A stretch of DNA of 64,000 nucleotides from Limobrevibacterium gyesilva (GTDB taxonomy: Bacteria; Pseudomonadota; Alphaproteobacteria; Acetobacterales; Acetobacteraceae), in the NCBI RefSeq assembly GCF_025989185.1, contig NZ_JAPDNT010000005.1, positions 124,001-188,000 of the forward strand, read 5' to 3'. Shown here one piece after another: positions 28,278-36,983 of the stretch. The position numbers and the translations under genes are program-made. Positions within the stretch are counted from its first letter, which is position 1. The number at the start of each line of letters is the position of its first letter. Under the pieces are notes generated by a model that did not search any database, was not told where the DNA came from, and worked only from the letters and a program-made list of their open reading frames with translations.

Positions 28278-28676
28278 ATGAACATCATCCAGCAATACGA
28301 GGCGGAGCAGATTTCCCGCCTTACCGCCGAGCGCGCCGTGCCGGAGTTTCGCCCCGGCGACACGCTGCGGGTGGCCGTAAAGGTGGTCGAGGGTGAGCGT
28401 AGCCGTGTGCAGAACTTCGAGGGCGTGTGCATCGCCCGCTCGAACAAGGGGTTGAACAGCAACTTCACCGTGCGCAAGATCAGCTATGGCGAGGGTGTGG
28501 AGCGCGTGTTCGCGCTGTATGCGCCAACCATCGCCGAGATCGCGGTGGTCCGCCGCGGCGACGTGCGCCGCGCCAAGCTGTATTACCTGCGTGGCCGCCG
28601 CGGCAAGTCCGCGCGCATCGCCGAGCGCGCCCGCGAAACCACCACGACCACCACCGAGACCGCCGCCGCCGAATAA
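28278..28676 (+). CDS. rplS: 50S ribosomal protein L19
   Basis: Sits at the subunit interface. It starts [11 protein letters not shown] and contains [20 protein letters not shown] and [15 protein letters not shown], both L19 hallmarks. At 132 residues it has a threonine/glutamate-rich tail ([11 protein letters not shown]), longer than in E. coli. leuC follows 22 bp later, so ribosomal and leucine genes may share transcripts. Confidence 0.98.
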   Translation: MNIIQQYEAEQISRLTAERAVPEFRPGDTLRVAVKVVEGERSRVQNFEGVCIARSNKGLNSNFTVRKISYGEGVERVFALYAPTIAEIAVVRRGDVRRAKLYYLRGRRGKSARIAERARETTTTTTETAAAE

Positions 28677-28698
28677 CCGGCGGCCGAAGGGGGAAACG

Positions 28699-30111
28699 AT
28701 GACCGAAACGAAACCGAGAACGCTGTTCGACAAGGTGTGGGACGCACACGTGGTCGAGCAGCTTCCGGACGGGACCTGCGTTCTGTACATCGACCGTCAC
28801 CTCGTGCACGAGGTGACGAGCCCGCAGGCCTTCGAGGGGCTTCGGCTGGCCGGCCGCAAGGTGCGCCGGCCCGACGCCACCATCGCGGTCGTCGATCACA
28901 ACATCCCCACGTCGGACCGGCGCCTGGGCATCGCCGAGGAAGAGAGCCGCATCCAGGTCGAGACGCTGGAGCGCAACGTCGCCGCGTTCGGTGTGCCGTA
29001 TTTCCCGGTGCTGGATGCGCGCCAGGGCATCGTGCACATCGTCGGGCCGGAGCAGGGCATCAGCCTGCCGGGCATGACGATCGTGTGCGGCGACAGCCAC
29101 ACCTCGACGCATGGCGCGCTGGGCTCGCTGGCGTTCGGCATCGGCACCAGCGAGGTGGAGCATGTGCTCGCCACGCAGACGCTGCTGCAGAAGCCGGCGA
29201 AGAACATGCTGGTGCGGGTGGACGGGACGCTGCCGTTCGGCTGCTCGGCGAAGGACATCGTGCTGGCGATCATCGGCAAGATCGGCACCGCCGGCGGCAC
29301 CGGCCATGTGATCGAGTATGCCGGCGAGGCGATCCGGGCGCTGGACATGGCCGGGCGCATGAGCGTGTGCAACATGAGCATCGAGGCCGGTGCGCGGGCG
29401 GGCATGATCGCGCCCGATCAGACCACGTTCGACTATGTCCGCGGCAAGCCCTATGCGCCCAAGGGCGAGGCGCTGGAGCGGGCGATCGCCTATTGGGCCA
29501 CGCTGCCGTCCGACGCCGGGGCACAGTACGACAAGACGGTGGTGCTGAACGCGGCGGACATCGCGCCGATGGTGACCTGGGGCACCAATCCGGAAGCGGT
29601 GGTGCCGGTGACCGGCGTGGTGCCGGATCCGGCGGCCGAGCCGGACGAGGCCAAGCGTGCGCAGATGCAGCGCATGCTGGAGTATATGGACCTGACGGCG
29701 GGGCAGAAGCTCGCGGGGGTGCCGGTCGATGTGGTGTTCATCGGCAGTTGCACCAACGGGCGGATCGAAGACCTCCGCATGGCCGCGGCGGTGACGCGCG
29801 GGCGCAAGGTGGCTGACGGCGTGCGCGCCATGGTGGTGCCGGGCTCGGGCATCGTCAAGCAACTGGCCGAAGCCGAAGGCCTGGACAAGGTTTTCCTGGA
29901 GGCGGGCTTCGAGTGGCGGGAGCCTGGCTGCTCGATGTGCCTGGGCATGAACCCGGACAAGCTGACGCCGGGCCAGCGCTGCGCCAGCACGTCGAACCGC
30001 AATTTCGAAGGGCGGCAGGGGCCGGGCGGGCGGACGCATCTGCTGTCACCGGCGATGGCCGCCGCCGCCGCCGTGACCGGGCGGCTGACCGACGTTCGCG
30101 ACATGGCGTGA
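28699..30111 (+). CDS. leuC: 3-isopropylmalate dehydratase large subunit
   Basis: Isomerises 2-isopropylmalate to 3-isopropylmalate in leucine synthesis, with LeuD. The 4Fe-4S ligands are in FIGSCTNGR and CSMCLGMN, and [15 protein letters not shown] is the aconitase-family motif. At 470 residues it is full length. The ATG at 28699 follows AAGGGGGA. leuD starts 8 bp after its stop. Confidence 0.98.
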   Translation: MTETKPRTLFDKVWDAHVVEQLPDGTCVLYIDRHLVHEVTSPQAFEGLRLAGRKVRRPDATIAVVDHNIPTSDRRLGIAEEESRIQVETLERNVAAFGVPYFPVLDARQGIVHIVGPEQGISLPGMTIVCGDSHTSTHGALGSLAFGIGTSEVEHVLATQTLLQKPAKNMLVRVDGTLPFGCSAKDIVLAIIGKIGTAGGTGHVIEYAGEAIRALDMAGRMSVCNMSIEAGARAGMIAPDQTTFDYVRGKPYAPKGEALERAIAYWATLPSDAGAQYDKTVVLNAADIAPMVTWGTNPEAVVPVTGVVPDPAAEPDEAKRAQMQRMLEYMDLTAGQKLAGVPVDVVFIGSCTNGRIEDLRMAAAVTRGRKVADGVRAMVVPGSGIVKQLAEAEGLDKVFLEAGFEWREPGCSMCLGMNPDKLTPGQRCASTSNRNFEGRQGPGGRTHLLSPAMAAAAAVTGRLTDVRDMA

Positions 30112-30118
30112 GGGCACG

Positions 30119-30742
30119 ATGGACAAGTTCACCACACTGACCGCGGTGGCGGCGCCGCTGCCGATCGCCAATGTCGATACCGACAAGATCATTCCGGCGC
30201 GCTTCCTCAAGACGATCAAGCGCACCGGGCTGGGCGTGCATCTGTTCGACACGCTGCGCTATGACTCCGAGGGGCGGGAGCGGCCGGAGTTCGTGCTCAA
30301 CACCGAGCCGTACCGCAAGGCGCAGGTGCTCATTGCGCACGAGAATTTCGGCTGCGGCTCGTCGCGCGAGCATGCGCCGTGGGCGTTGCTGGATTTCGGC
30401 ATTCGCTGCGTGATCGCACCGGACTTCGCCGACATCTTCCACAACAACTGCTTCAAGAACGGTATCCTGCCGGTGCGCCTGCCGCGCGCGGTGTGCGATC
30501 AGTTGATGGAAGACGCGAGACTTGGCGGCAATGCGCGGGTCACCGTCGATCTGGAGCGCCAGGTGGTGGTGCGGCCGAACGGGGAGGAGATCCACTTCGA
30601 GATCGACCCGTTCCGCAAGCACCTGCTGCTGAACGGCCTGGACGACATCGGCCAGACGCTGCAATACGCGCCGAAGATCGATACCTATGAGAGCAGGCAG
30701 CGTGAGGAGAAATCCTGGCTGCCCGGCATCACTGTCGCCTGA
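30119..30742 (+). CDS. leuD: 3-isopropylmalate dehydratase small subunit
   Basis: Swivel-domain partner of LeuC. It contains [30 protein letters not shown] and [13 protein letters not shown], the diagnostic motifs. At 207 residues it is the long form typical of Proteobacteria. It is flanked by leuC (8 bp) and leuB (15 bp). Confidence 0.98.
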   Translation: MDKFTTLTAVAAPLPIANVDTDKIIPARFLKTIKRTGLGVHLFDTLRYDSEGRERPEFVLNTEPYRKAQVLIAHENFGCGSSREHAPWALLDFGIRCVIAPDFADIFHNNCFKNGILPVRLPRAVCDQLMEDARLGGNARVTVDLERQVVVRPNGEEIHFEIDPFRKHLLLNGLDDIGQTLQYAPKIDTYESRQREEKSWLPGITVA

Positions 30743-30756
30743 CCACGGGAAGTAGA

Positions 30757-31869
30757 ATGGCCGCCAACAAGAAACTGCTGGTCCTGCCGGGTGACGGCAT
30801 CGGACCCGAGGTGATGCGTGAGGTCGTGCGCGTCATCGACTGGATGGACCGCAAGCGCCGGGTGAGTTTCGACCTGGTCGAGGATCTGGTGGGCGGGGCC
30901 AGCATCGATGCGCGGGGCGCGCCGATCACGCCGGACACGGTGGCGCGGGCGAAGGAAGCCGACGCCGTGCTGTTCGGTTCGGTGGGCGGGCCGAAATGGG
31001 AGACGCTCGGGTTTGATATGCGCCCCGAGCTCGCGATCCTGACGTTGCGCCGCGAACTTGGCCTGTTCGCCAATCTGCGTCCGGCGATCGTGCTGGATCC
31101 GCTGTTGAACGCGAGCACGCTGAAGCCGGAGATCGTCAAGGGCCTGGACCTGATGATCGTGCGCGAGAGCACGGGGGGAATCTATTTCGGCGAGCCGCGC
31201 GGCGTGGAGACGCTGGCGGACGGCAGCAAGCGCGGCTTCAACACCGAGGTCTACAGCACGCCCGAGATCGAGCGCGTGGCGCGGGTGGCGTTCGACCTTG
31301 CGCGCAAGCGCCAGAGCCGCGTGTGCAGCGTGGAGAAGGCGAACGTGATGGAAAGCGGGCTGCTGTGGCGGCAGACCGTGACCGCCCTGCAGCAGCGGGA
31401 ATATCCCGATATCGAGCTGTCGCACATGTATGCTGACAACTGCGCGATGCAGCTGGTGCGCAACCCGCGCCAGTTCGACGTGATCGTGACCACCAATCTG
31501 TTCGGCGACCTGCTGTCGGACCTGGCATCCATGCTGACGGGGTCGCTGGGCATGCTGCCGTCGGCGACGCTGGGCGCGCCCGATTCGTCGGGCCGCCGGC
31601 ATGCGCTGTACGAGCCGATCCATGGCAGCGCGCCGGACATCGCCGGCAAGGGCATCGCCAATCCGCTGGCGCAGATGCTGAGCTTCGCCATGCTGCTGCG
31701 GTACTCGTTCGACATGCAGGAGGACGCGGAGATGATCGAGCGGGCCTGCACGAATGTGCTGGCGAGCGGCCTGCGTACCGCCGATGTGATGGCGCCCGGC
31801 TGTGCCAAGGTGGGGACCCATGTGATGGGCGAAGCCGTGCTGCGCGAACTGGACAAGCTTGCTGGCTGA
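30757..31869 (+). CDS. leuB: 3-isopropylmalate dehydrogenase
   Basis: NAD-dependent oxidative decarboxylation of 3-isopropylmalate to 2-ketoisocaproate. It shows [10 protein letters not shown], the substrate loop [22 protein letters not shown] and [14 protein letters not shown], all expected for LeuB. It has 370 residues and is the last gene of the leuCDB set, 51 bp before tRNA-Arg. Confidence 0.98.
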   Translation: MAANKKLLVLPGDGIGPEVMREVVRVIDWMDRKRRVSFDLVEDLVGGASIDARGAPITPDTVARAKEADAVLFGSVGGPKWETLGFDMRPELAILTLRRELGLFANLRPAIVLDPLLNASTLKPEIVKGLDLMIVRESTGGIYFGEPRGVETLADGSKRGFNTEVYSTPEIERVARVAFDLARKRQSRVCSVEKANVMESGLLWRQTVTALQQREYPDIELSHMYADNCAMQLVRNPRQFDVIVTTNLFGDLLSDLASMLTGSLGMLPSATLGAPDSSGRRHALYEPIHGSAPDIAGKGIANPLAQMLSFAMLLRYSFDMQEDAEMIERACTNVLASGLRTADVMAPGCAKVGTHVMGEAVLRELDKLAG

Positions 31870-31920
31870 TATCTGCTCTTGCTCCCGTGCGGCGGTTCGG
31901 TTACATCGCGGCACTCGGTT

Positions 31921-31997
31921 GCGCCCGTAGCTCAATTGGATAGAGCACCAGACTACGAATCTGGGGGTTGGAGGTTCGAGTCCTTCCGGGCGCGCCA
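31921..31997 (+). tRNA. tRNA-Arg (anticodon ACG)
   Basis: A 77-nt cloverleaf with a GCGCCCG/CGGGCGC acceptor stem, the D-arm AGCTCAATTGGATAGAGC, anticodon stem CCAGA/TCTGG around CTACGAA (anticodon ACG), the T-loop GGTTCGAGTCC and an encoded CCA. It marks the left border of the accessory region, although no duplicated attachment site was found. Confidence 0.97.
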
Positions 31998-32027
31998 GTA
32001 ATTTCAATCAGTTAGATGGAAACGAGT

Positions 32028-32041
32028 CCCGCTTCGGCGGG
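32028..32041 (+). terminator. Hairpin downstream of tRNA-Arg
   Basis: CCCGC-TTCG-GCGGG, a stem closed by a UUCG tetraloop, 30 nt after the tRNA end. It probably terminates the tRNA transcript, although no T tract follows. The rest of 32042-32433 shows no gene I can support. Confidence 0.5.
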
Positions 32042-32433
32042 GCCTGCTGTTGCGGCCCACAAGCGGAGCCCGCGAACGGACATTAGTCCCGGATCCGGGT
32101 TTGATTGTGCGCTATGCGAGCCTGATCTTGGCCACATGGTGTGGCGCCAGTTGCCGCCGGATGGCCGTTGCATCTGCCGAACCATGGAGTGCGGCCGGCT
32201 CACTTCCTGACCGCTTCACGGTGGATGTTGAGCCGGCGAATCGCGGCGCCAGCGGCGCATCCTCAAGTGTGACCGGTTCGTCGTGCTCCGGTCAGCGGGC
32301 GGTCCATACATTGCGATTGCCGGCGACGCTCTCATCGCCTTTTGCGAGGGCGTCGGCGCCTGCATACCGCTCACGGAACGTGGCGGCGTCGTACTGGGCT
32401 TGCTTCGCTTTTGCAGGGAGGCATTGGTTCGGT

Positions 32434-32651
32434 AGGTGACCAGTCTCTCGAACCGGGCCGGGCTTGTGAAATCGAGGGCGGAATGTTGCCTGACGGGTGT
32501 AGAGGCCGCCGAGGTGGCAGGCGATGGCCTGGTTCGTTTTGAGGCGGGTGTCGAAGACGGTGCGCCAGACGAGCTTGGCTTTCAGGGTCCTGGAGAACGT
32601 CTCGACCATAAAATTGTCATAGGTGCTCCCCTTGCCGGACATTGAGATCAG
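32434..32651 (-). pseudogene. IS3-family OrfB C-terminal fragment, frameshifted
   Basis: It encodes SMSGKGSTYDNFMVETFSRT, which contains the last E of the DDE triad, and after a frameshift QHSALDFTSPARFERLV. The integrase core before it is missing. It directly abuts the OrfA stop. Confidence 0.75.
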
Positions 32652-32914
32652 GGTGCCGCCTCCTGACGGAGGATTTCGTTCTCCCGCCGCAGCCGCTTCA
32701 ACCCGGCTGCCATGTCCGCCTCCGCCTGCCCTCCAGAGGCCACGGCCTGCCGGTCCCGGCTCCGGCTGATCCACCGACCCAGCGTCGACAGCCCGACACC
32801 GAGGTCCCCAGCAACATCCGGCTGGGTCCGCCCGTTCGTCAGAGCCAGCCGGACCGCCGCCTCCTCCAAGTCCTCGCAAGCCGGCGTTGCTGTGCTATCG
32901 CGTTCCTCTCGCAC
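32648..32914 (-). pseudogene. IS3-family OrfA (helix-turn-helix part), remnant
   Basis: An 88-codon frame whose core EEAAVRLALTNGRT followed by QPDVAGDLGVGLSTLGRWI matches the OrfA helix-turn-helix, with a leucine-zipper-like tail (GLKRLRRENEILRQE). The first residues differ from normal OrfA starts, suggesting that the 5' end is also altered. It belongs to the decayed element described with the surrounding entry. Confidence 0.75.
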
Positions 32915-33222
32915 GCCTCACGGCAATGTTTCGCTGTCTTGCTGGGGCTGACTGAAGCGGGCTGCAAGCGCGATCCCCCTCTGGGATGAGCTTTGAGTTC
33001 CACCAACTTCTCCTCGCAACTGCGTGATTACTTATGGAATGCAATAAGAATCCGCGCCAAATCCGTTTCAATTTCGATTGTACCTCTGCCATTAAGGTTG
33101 CTAAAGATACGTATACTAGATAGACTTTGATAATGATGCAGGCGCCAAAGGAATTGGCGAACTGTGCTCTGTGCCAGGTTGAGGTCCCGTGACTCGGTGG
33201 ACCTTCAATGCCGGGGGAGCTT
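32915..33222 (+). other. AT-rich gap before the PAS kinase gene
   Basis: About 308 bp without a credible gene. It is visibly richer in A+T than its neighbours around 33020-33140 and contains TATACT (33112-33117), a possible -10 box without a convincing -35 partner. It probably holds the promoter of the kinase gene. Confidence 0.4.
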
Positions 33223-35052
33223 ATGAGCAATCTCGTTCGAGCGACCGACGCCGCGCAGTCGGCCCCAAGCCTGCGCAATGAATATGTCTTGAATCAACCG
33301 AATCTTGTCTTGGATTTGCTGCCGCTCGGCGTTTGCATTTGCGACCGGGGCGGGGTGATCCTTCGCTATAACCGGAGCGCTGCCGAGCTCTGGGGCCGAG
33401 CCCCACGGCCTGGCGAGCTGGTAGAACGAGTCTGGGGCACCTACGGCCTGCGCCGTCCAGACGATGGTGCGATCGGGTCGGCCGGATGCCTGGTGAGCGG
33501 TGTCGTGGCTACAGGAACGCCTGTCCGCGATCAGGAGATTGTGATCGAGCGGCCGGATGGCTCATGCATTGTAGCCCGGGTGAATGCCGATGCGCTCAGG
33601 GACGGGGCCGGGGCTGTCGTTGGTGTCGTCGTTTGTTTTCGCGACGTCACCGAGCGCCGGCGCCTCCAGGCAGCGTTGCGGGACAACGAACGGCACTCCC
33701 AGACGCTGCTCGACGCGCTCCCTGTCGCCGTCTACACGACCGACGCGGCGGGGAGGATCAAGTTCTACAACCAGGCTGCTGTCGATCTCTGGGGGCGTCA
33801 CCCTGAACCTGGTAGGGACGCGTGGTGCGGGTCCTGGCGCCTTTATTGGCCGGACGGCAGGCCGATGTCGCACGATGAATGCCCCATGGCCGTGGCGCTA
33901 AAGGAGGGACGAGCGATCCGAGGCGCGGAGGCCATCGCCGAGCGCCCCGACGGCACGCGTGTCCCGTTCCTCGCATACCCGACACCTATATGGGACGAGA
34001 CGGGTGCGGTGACCGGCGCCGTCAACACGCTGGTGGATATCACCGAACGCAAGCACGGCGAGGAGCTCTCACAATACTTCGCATTGATTGTCGAATCCTC
34101 GAACGACGCGATCGTCGGCAAGGATCTCAACGGCATCATCACCAGCTGGAACCAAGGCGCAGAGCGGCTTTTCGGATATGCCGCAGAGGAGGTGATTGGC
34201 CGGCCGATCATGATCGTGATCCCAACGGAGCGCCATGACGAGGAGCAAGAGATTCTCACGCGCATCCGCCGTGGCGAGCGTATCGACCACTATGAGACCG
34301 TTCGTCAACGCAAGGACGGAAGCCACGTCGAAATCTCGCTCTCGGTGTCGCCTGTCAGGAATGCGGAGGGCAGGATCATCGGCGCGTCGAAGATTGCCCG
34401 AGACATTTCCGAACGCAGGCGTGCGCAACAGCAGCAGAATCTGCTGCTCAGAGAGATGAGCCACCGGGTCAAGAACTTGTTCGCCCTCGCAGGCGGTGTC
34501 GTGACACTAAGCGCGCGCTTTGCGCAAACGCCGGGAGAAATGGCAGATGCGGTCCGGAAAAGGCTGAATGCGCTGTCGCAGGCACACGACCTTACGCTGC
34601 CTGATCTCAATGACGGAACAGAAAGACCGGAGAAACACACGACGCTGCACGCTCTCGTTCGGACCATCGTTTCGCCTTACAGCGATCCCGAGCAGGATGG
34701 CGATGAGCGTATCACCGTCCGAGGACCGGATGTGCCGATCGGCGGCAGCGCGATGACCAGCCTGGCGCTTCTGTTGCACGAGTTTGCGACGAATGCCGTG
34801 AAATACGGGGCGCTTTCGACGTCGACTGGACATGTCAGTGTCGATTGGTTCGTCGTTGAGGACGAACTCCGCTTCGCATGGAGGGAGCGCGAAGGGCCGC
34901 CTCTCGACGAGCAGGCATACAGTGAAGGCTTCGGCACCTTGCTCGGCCGCGCGACTGTCAAGGGTCAGCTGGGCGGTTCGATCCGTCGCGACTGGGAGCC
35001 TGAGGGCCTGACGATACACCTCACTGTTTCCCTGAGCCGCCTCACCCAGTGA
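33223..35052 (+). CDS. PAS-domain sensor histidine kinase, HWE family
   Basis: A 609-residue cytoplasmic sensor with three PAS domains (about 25-145, 150-275, 280-400; each ends in DITER-like or DVTER-like text) and a C-terminal HWE kinase. The phosphoacceptor is His414 in REMSHRVKN, the N box is FATNAVKY (Asn524), and Trp553-Arg-Glu555 is the diagnostic WxE. No membrane segment is seen. ATG 33223 has GGGGGAG just upstream. HWE/HisKA2 kinases commonly feed PhyR in Alphaproteobacteria, so it is a candidate input to the phyR system 19 kb away; there is no dedicated response regulator beside it. Confidence 0.9.
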   Translation: MSNLVRATDAAQSAPSLRNEYVLNQPNLVLDLLPLGVCICDRGGVILRYNRSAAELWGRAPRPGELVERVWGTYGLRRPDDGAIGSAGCLVSGVVATGTPVRDQEIVIERPDGSCIVARVNADALRDGAGAVVGVVVCFRDVTERRRLQAALRDNERHSQTLLDALPVAVYTTDAAGRIKFYNQAAVDLWGRHPEPGRDAWCGSWRLYWPDGRPMSHDECPMAVALKEGRAIRGAEAIAERPDGTRVPFLAYPTPIWDETGAVTGAVNTLVDITERKHGEELSQYFALIVESSNDAIVGKDLNGIITSWNQGAERLFGYAAEEVIGRPIMIVIPTERHDEEQEILTRIRRGERIDHYETVRQRKDGSHVEISLSVSPVRNAEGRIIGASKIARDISERRRAQQQQNLLLREMSHRVKNLFALAGGVVTLSARFAQTPGEMADAVRKRLNALSQAHDLTLPDLNDGTERPEKHTTLHALVRTIVSPYSDPEQDGDERITVRGPDVPIGGSAMTSLALLLHEFATNAVKYGALSTSTGHVSVDWFVVEDELRFAWREREGPPLDEQAYSEGFGTLLGRATVKGQLGGSIRRDWEPEGLTIHLTVSLSRLTQ

Positions 35053-35371
35053 CTGGTACCACATAGTACGATTCAGATATTGCGAATGCGACACTTTATG
35101 GTTGCGGCGCCCTTTCGGCGACCTGTTTGTCACCGATGAAGCCGGCGAGCGCCGTCGGGAACAGCAGATGCCGATGACTTCGACGCGCTGATCGGTCTTT
35201 GTTTGCCCATGACGTTCGCGGTCAACAGCAACAGCCGCTGCATGGGCCGGCCTGACCTCTGTCCGTTCATCCTGACGCAAGCCATCATTGCCAAGCTCGG
35301 CTTCATCCATGACCTCGTGAAAAAGCGGCGGTTGGCCGACGCGTAGAGGATACGGGAACACAGACGCAAAA
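35053..35371. other. Gap without a supported gene
   Basis: About 320 bp between the kinase gene and the terminator at 35372. A 45-codon frame from ATG 35209 exists, but it has no clear ribosome site and resembles nothing I know. I see no repeat or RNA structure. Confidence 0.4.
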
Positions 35372-35400
35372 AGGCCGGACATATCGTGTCCGGCCTTTCT
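35372..35400. terminator. Strong bidirectional terminator
   Basis: A perfect 12-bp inverted repeat AAAGGCCGGACA / TGTCCGGCCTTT around a 5-nt loop (TATCG), with A and T runs on both flanks. It sits between the plus-strand kinase region and the minus-strand gene block. Confidence 0.85.
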
Positions 35401-35465
35401 TCAGCGCGATATGAGCCAGCGTTCCAAAGCCCGGTGTTCAGTGCCGCCAGGTTCGAGGAGTGCGT

Positions 35466-35780
35466 TTAACGGCGACCGAGCAGCAACCCGACTGCGAAAG
35501 CGGCGGCGGCGGCGACCATGACCGAGGTCATGGGTTGGCTTTCGACGTGCTCCAGCACATCCTTGCGGTATCGGTTGCCGCGCTCGATGGCCTGCTCGCC
35601 AATATCGCCGGCGGCCGCGGAGACCTTGCGGGCGGCTTCCCGGACCGCGGCGCCCGCCTCCGTGGCGGCGTCGCTGATCCGATGGCTCATGTCGTCCGCC
35701 GTGTTCGCGGCAGTGCCGATGGTGTCGCGGGCTTCCTTGCCCACCTGCTTGATTGTGCGGCTGTAATCGGTGTCGGTCAT
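35466..35780 (-). CDS. DUF883/ElaB-YqjD-like tail-anchored protein
   Basis: A 104-residue protein with a long amphipathic helical region rich in A, E and K (residues 10-75) and one C-terminal transmembrane helix (MTSVMVAAAAAFAVGLLLGRR) preceded by E-x-Q-P, the ElaB/YqjD plan. YqjD binds ribosomes at the inner membrane in stationary phase in E. coli; that role is only suggested here. ATG 35780 has GGAGAA 6 nt upstream. A second protein of this plan lies at 50398-50637. Confidence 0.8.
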   Translation of the reverse strand: MTDTDYSRTIKQVGKEARDTIGTAANTADDMSHRISDAATEAGAAVREAARKVSAAAGDIGEQAIERGNRYRKDVLEHVESQPMTSVMVAAAAAFAVGLLLGRR

Positions 35781-35868
35781 TGGTGTTCTCCATTGTTCTT
35801 GAGCGATCATCATCCTTTGTCCGTCGCGAGGGCGGGGGTGCGGCGCCCGCCTTTGCAGGAGATTGCGC

Positions 35869-36258
35869 TCAGGAGTTGTACTTGAAGTCCGGCAGGCTTT
35901 TCAGCATGTCCTTGGTCGCGCCCGGCAGCACCATGCGGTTGTTGCTGACCTGGAGTGAGCTGTAGGGGACCACGACGTATTTCGTCCCCATCCCGAGGAA
36001 GCCGCCGACCGAGAGCACGGCGAAGGGAACTTTCTCGTTGGGGGTAACGATCAGGTCATCGATCGTACCGACCGTCTCGTTGGCCTCGTTCACCACGGTG
36101 CTGCCCACCACCTTGGACGTGCGGTACCCCGTTGCCAAGGATTGTGGATCGACCTTCATGATGGACACAGTCTGGGGCTTGCCTTGCGCGAATACAGCGG
36201 GAGCGGACAGGCAAGCAGCCAAGGTTGCGGCGAGCGTGACATTAAAGGCGCGGTTCAT
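35869..36258 (-). CDS. Exported PRC-barrel domain protein
   Basis: A 129-residue protein with a signal peptide (MNRAFNVTLAATLAACLSAPAVFA) and a PRC-barrel domain (about 45-125) with STVVNEANETVGTIDDLIV and FAVLSVGGFLGMG. PRC-barrel proteins of this exported type are common in alphaproteobacterial stress regulons, but their function is unknown. ATG 36258 follows GGAGAA. It lies 60 bp downstream of the csbD-like gene on the same strand. Confidence 0.82.
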   Translation of the reverse strand: MNRAFNVTLAATLAACLSAPAVFAQGKPQTVSIMKVDPQSLATGYRTSKVVGSTVVNEANETVGTIDDLIVTPNEKVPFAVLSVGGFLGMGTKYVVVPYSSLQVSNNRMVLPGATKDMLKSLPDFKYNS

Positions 36259-36318
36259 CGCGTTCTCCATAAGAATATCCAACTCCGCGGGAATCGCGGA
36301 AGCTCTTTCGAGCTGCGG

Positions 36319-36489
36319 CTATTTCCGCAGCGCGTCCTTGGCGCGGCCGACGGCGCTTTGTACCTTGCCCTCGACCTTGTCGGCCTTGCCTTCGGTCTGC
36401 AGCTTGTCGTCGCCGACGGCCTTGCCGACCGCCTCCTTGACGCTACCCTTCGCCTGTTTGGCAGTGCCGATGATCCGATCCTTGTCCAT
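36319..36489 (-). CDS. CsbD family stress protein
   Basis: A 56-residue hydrophilic protein with the CsbD pattern: DRIIGTAKQAKGSVKEAVGK, then GDDKLQTEGKADKVEGKVQ. The family is induced by general stress sigma factors in many bacteria (sigma-B in Bacillus) and its function is unknown. A near-consensus EcfG promoter (GGAAC-N17-ATT) lies 110 bp upstream at 36601-36625 on this strand. Confidence 0.88.
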   Translation of the reverse strand: MDKDRIIGTAKQAKGSVKEAVGKAVGDDKLQTEGKADKVEGKVQSAVGRAKDALRK

Positions 36490-36600
36490 GACGTATCCTG
36501 TTGGTTGCGGTTTTGCCCGTTGGGGCCCGTGTTGAGTGCCGAGATCGCCTCGTGGGCGGGCCAATTGCCGCGCTGGCCGGCAGGCACTCGGTAAGGTGGT

Positions 36601-36625
36601 AATCAGAGACGAGCCGATTGGTTCC
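36601..36625 (-). promoter_or_regulatory. Near-consensus EcfG-type promoter
   Basis: Reads GGAAC (36625-36621), 17-nt spacer, ATT (36603-36601) on the minus strand, one base from GGAAC-N17-GTT. It points to the csbD-like gene. Confidence 0.35.
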
Positions 36626-36693
36626 CGGAAATCCGCAAAGATGGACAGCGAACACGGCGTGCAGGGATGGGGCCGCCAGATCCGTGCGAAGAG

Positions 36694-36718
36694 GGAACCT
36701 GGGCGACGTCGCGGCGTT
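36694..36718 (+). promoter_or_regulatory. EcfG-type promoter
   Basis: GGAAC (36694-36698), spacer of 17, GTT (36716-36718): a perfect match to the general stress sigma consensus. The start codon of the tiny lipoprotein gene is 32 bp downstream. Confidence 0.8.
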
Positions 36719-36749
36719 GTGCCTTGTGATCATTGTGCGGGAGGCTGCA

Positions 36750-36923
36750 ATGCGACTGTCGATCTTCGCCGTTCTGCTCCCTGTCTGTCTGGGTGGCTGC
36801 CTCAGCTTCACCGGAACGACGCCGGCCAAGGAGACCGTCGTGGTGCCACCGGCCAACACCACCACGGTCGTGCCGGCGCCGGCGACGGTCGTATGTTCCA
36901 ACGGACTGCGCCCGCCCTGCTGA
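36750..36923 (+). CDS. Tiny lipoprotein, 'VVCxNGxxPPC' family (copy 1)
   Basis: A 57-residue predicted lipoprotein with lipobox LGGC (Cys18) after a hydrophobic signal (MRLSIFAVLLPVC). A threonine- and valine-rich body ends VVCSNGLRPPC. Two other genes in the window (40988-41149 and 50769-50915) share the lipobox context GGC[LV]S and the C-terminal VVCxNGxxPPC, so they are paralogues. GGGAGG precedes the ATG, and a perfect EcfG promoter lies just upstream. The function is unknown; the paired cysteines suggest a disulfide in the periplasm. Confidence 0.8.
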   Translation: MRLSIFAVLLPVCLGGCLSFTGTTPAKETVVVPPANTTTVVPAPATVVCSNGLRPPC

Positions 36924-36983
36924 TTGGGTGGATTCGATCGTTCGCCGACGTTCCGGCGGCAGGGCGATGCCCTGCCGCCGTTT

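Larger units (their letters stand above)
32434..32914 (-). mobile_element. IS3-family insertion sequence remnant
   Basis: Decayed element on the minus strand. An OrfA-like frame (32648-32914) is followed at once by the last third of OrfB (32434-32651), so the middle of the element, including most of the DDE integrase core, has been lost. A frameshift near 32490 separates SGKGSTYDNFMVETF from QHSALDFTSPARFE, both typical OrfB pieces. No terminal inverted repeats were recognised. It is not able to transpose by itself. Confidence 0.8.

Noticed and set aside
32906-33278. A 120-codon minus-strand frame upstream of the IS remnant
   Set aside because: Runs through the AT-rich promoter gap of the kinase gene and has no plausible protein features.
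35209-35346. A 45-codon plus-strand frame after the kinase gene
   Set aside because: No clear ribosome site and no recognisable pattern; the surrounding gap looks non-coding.
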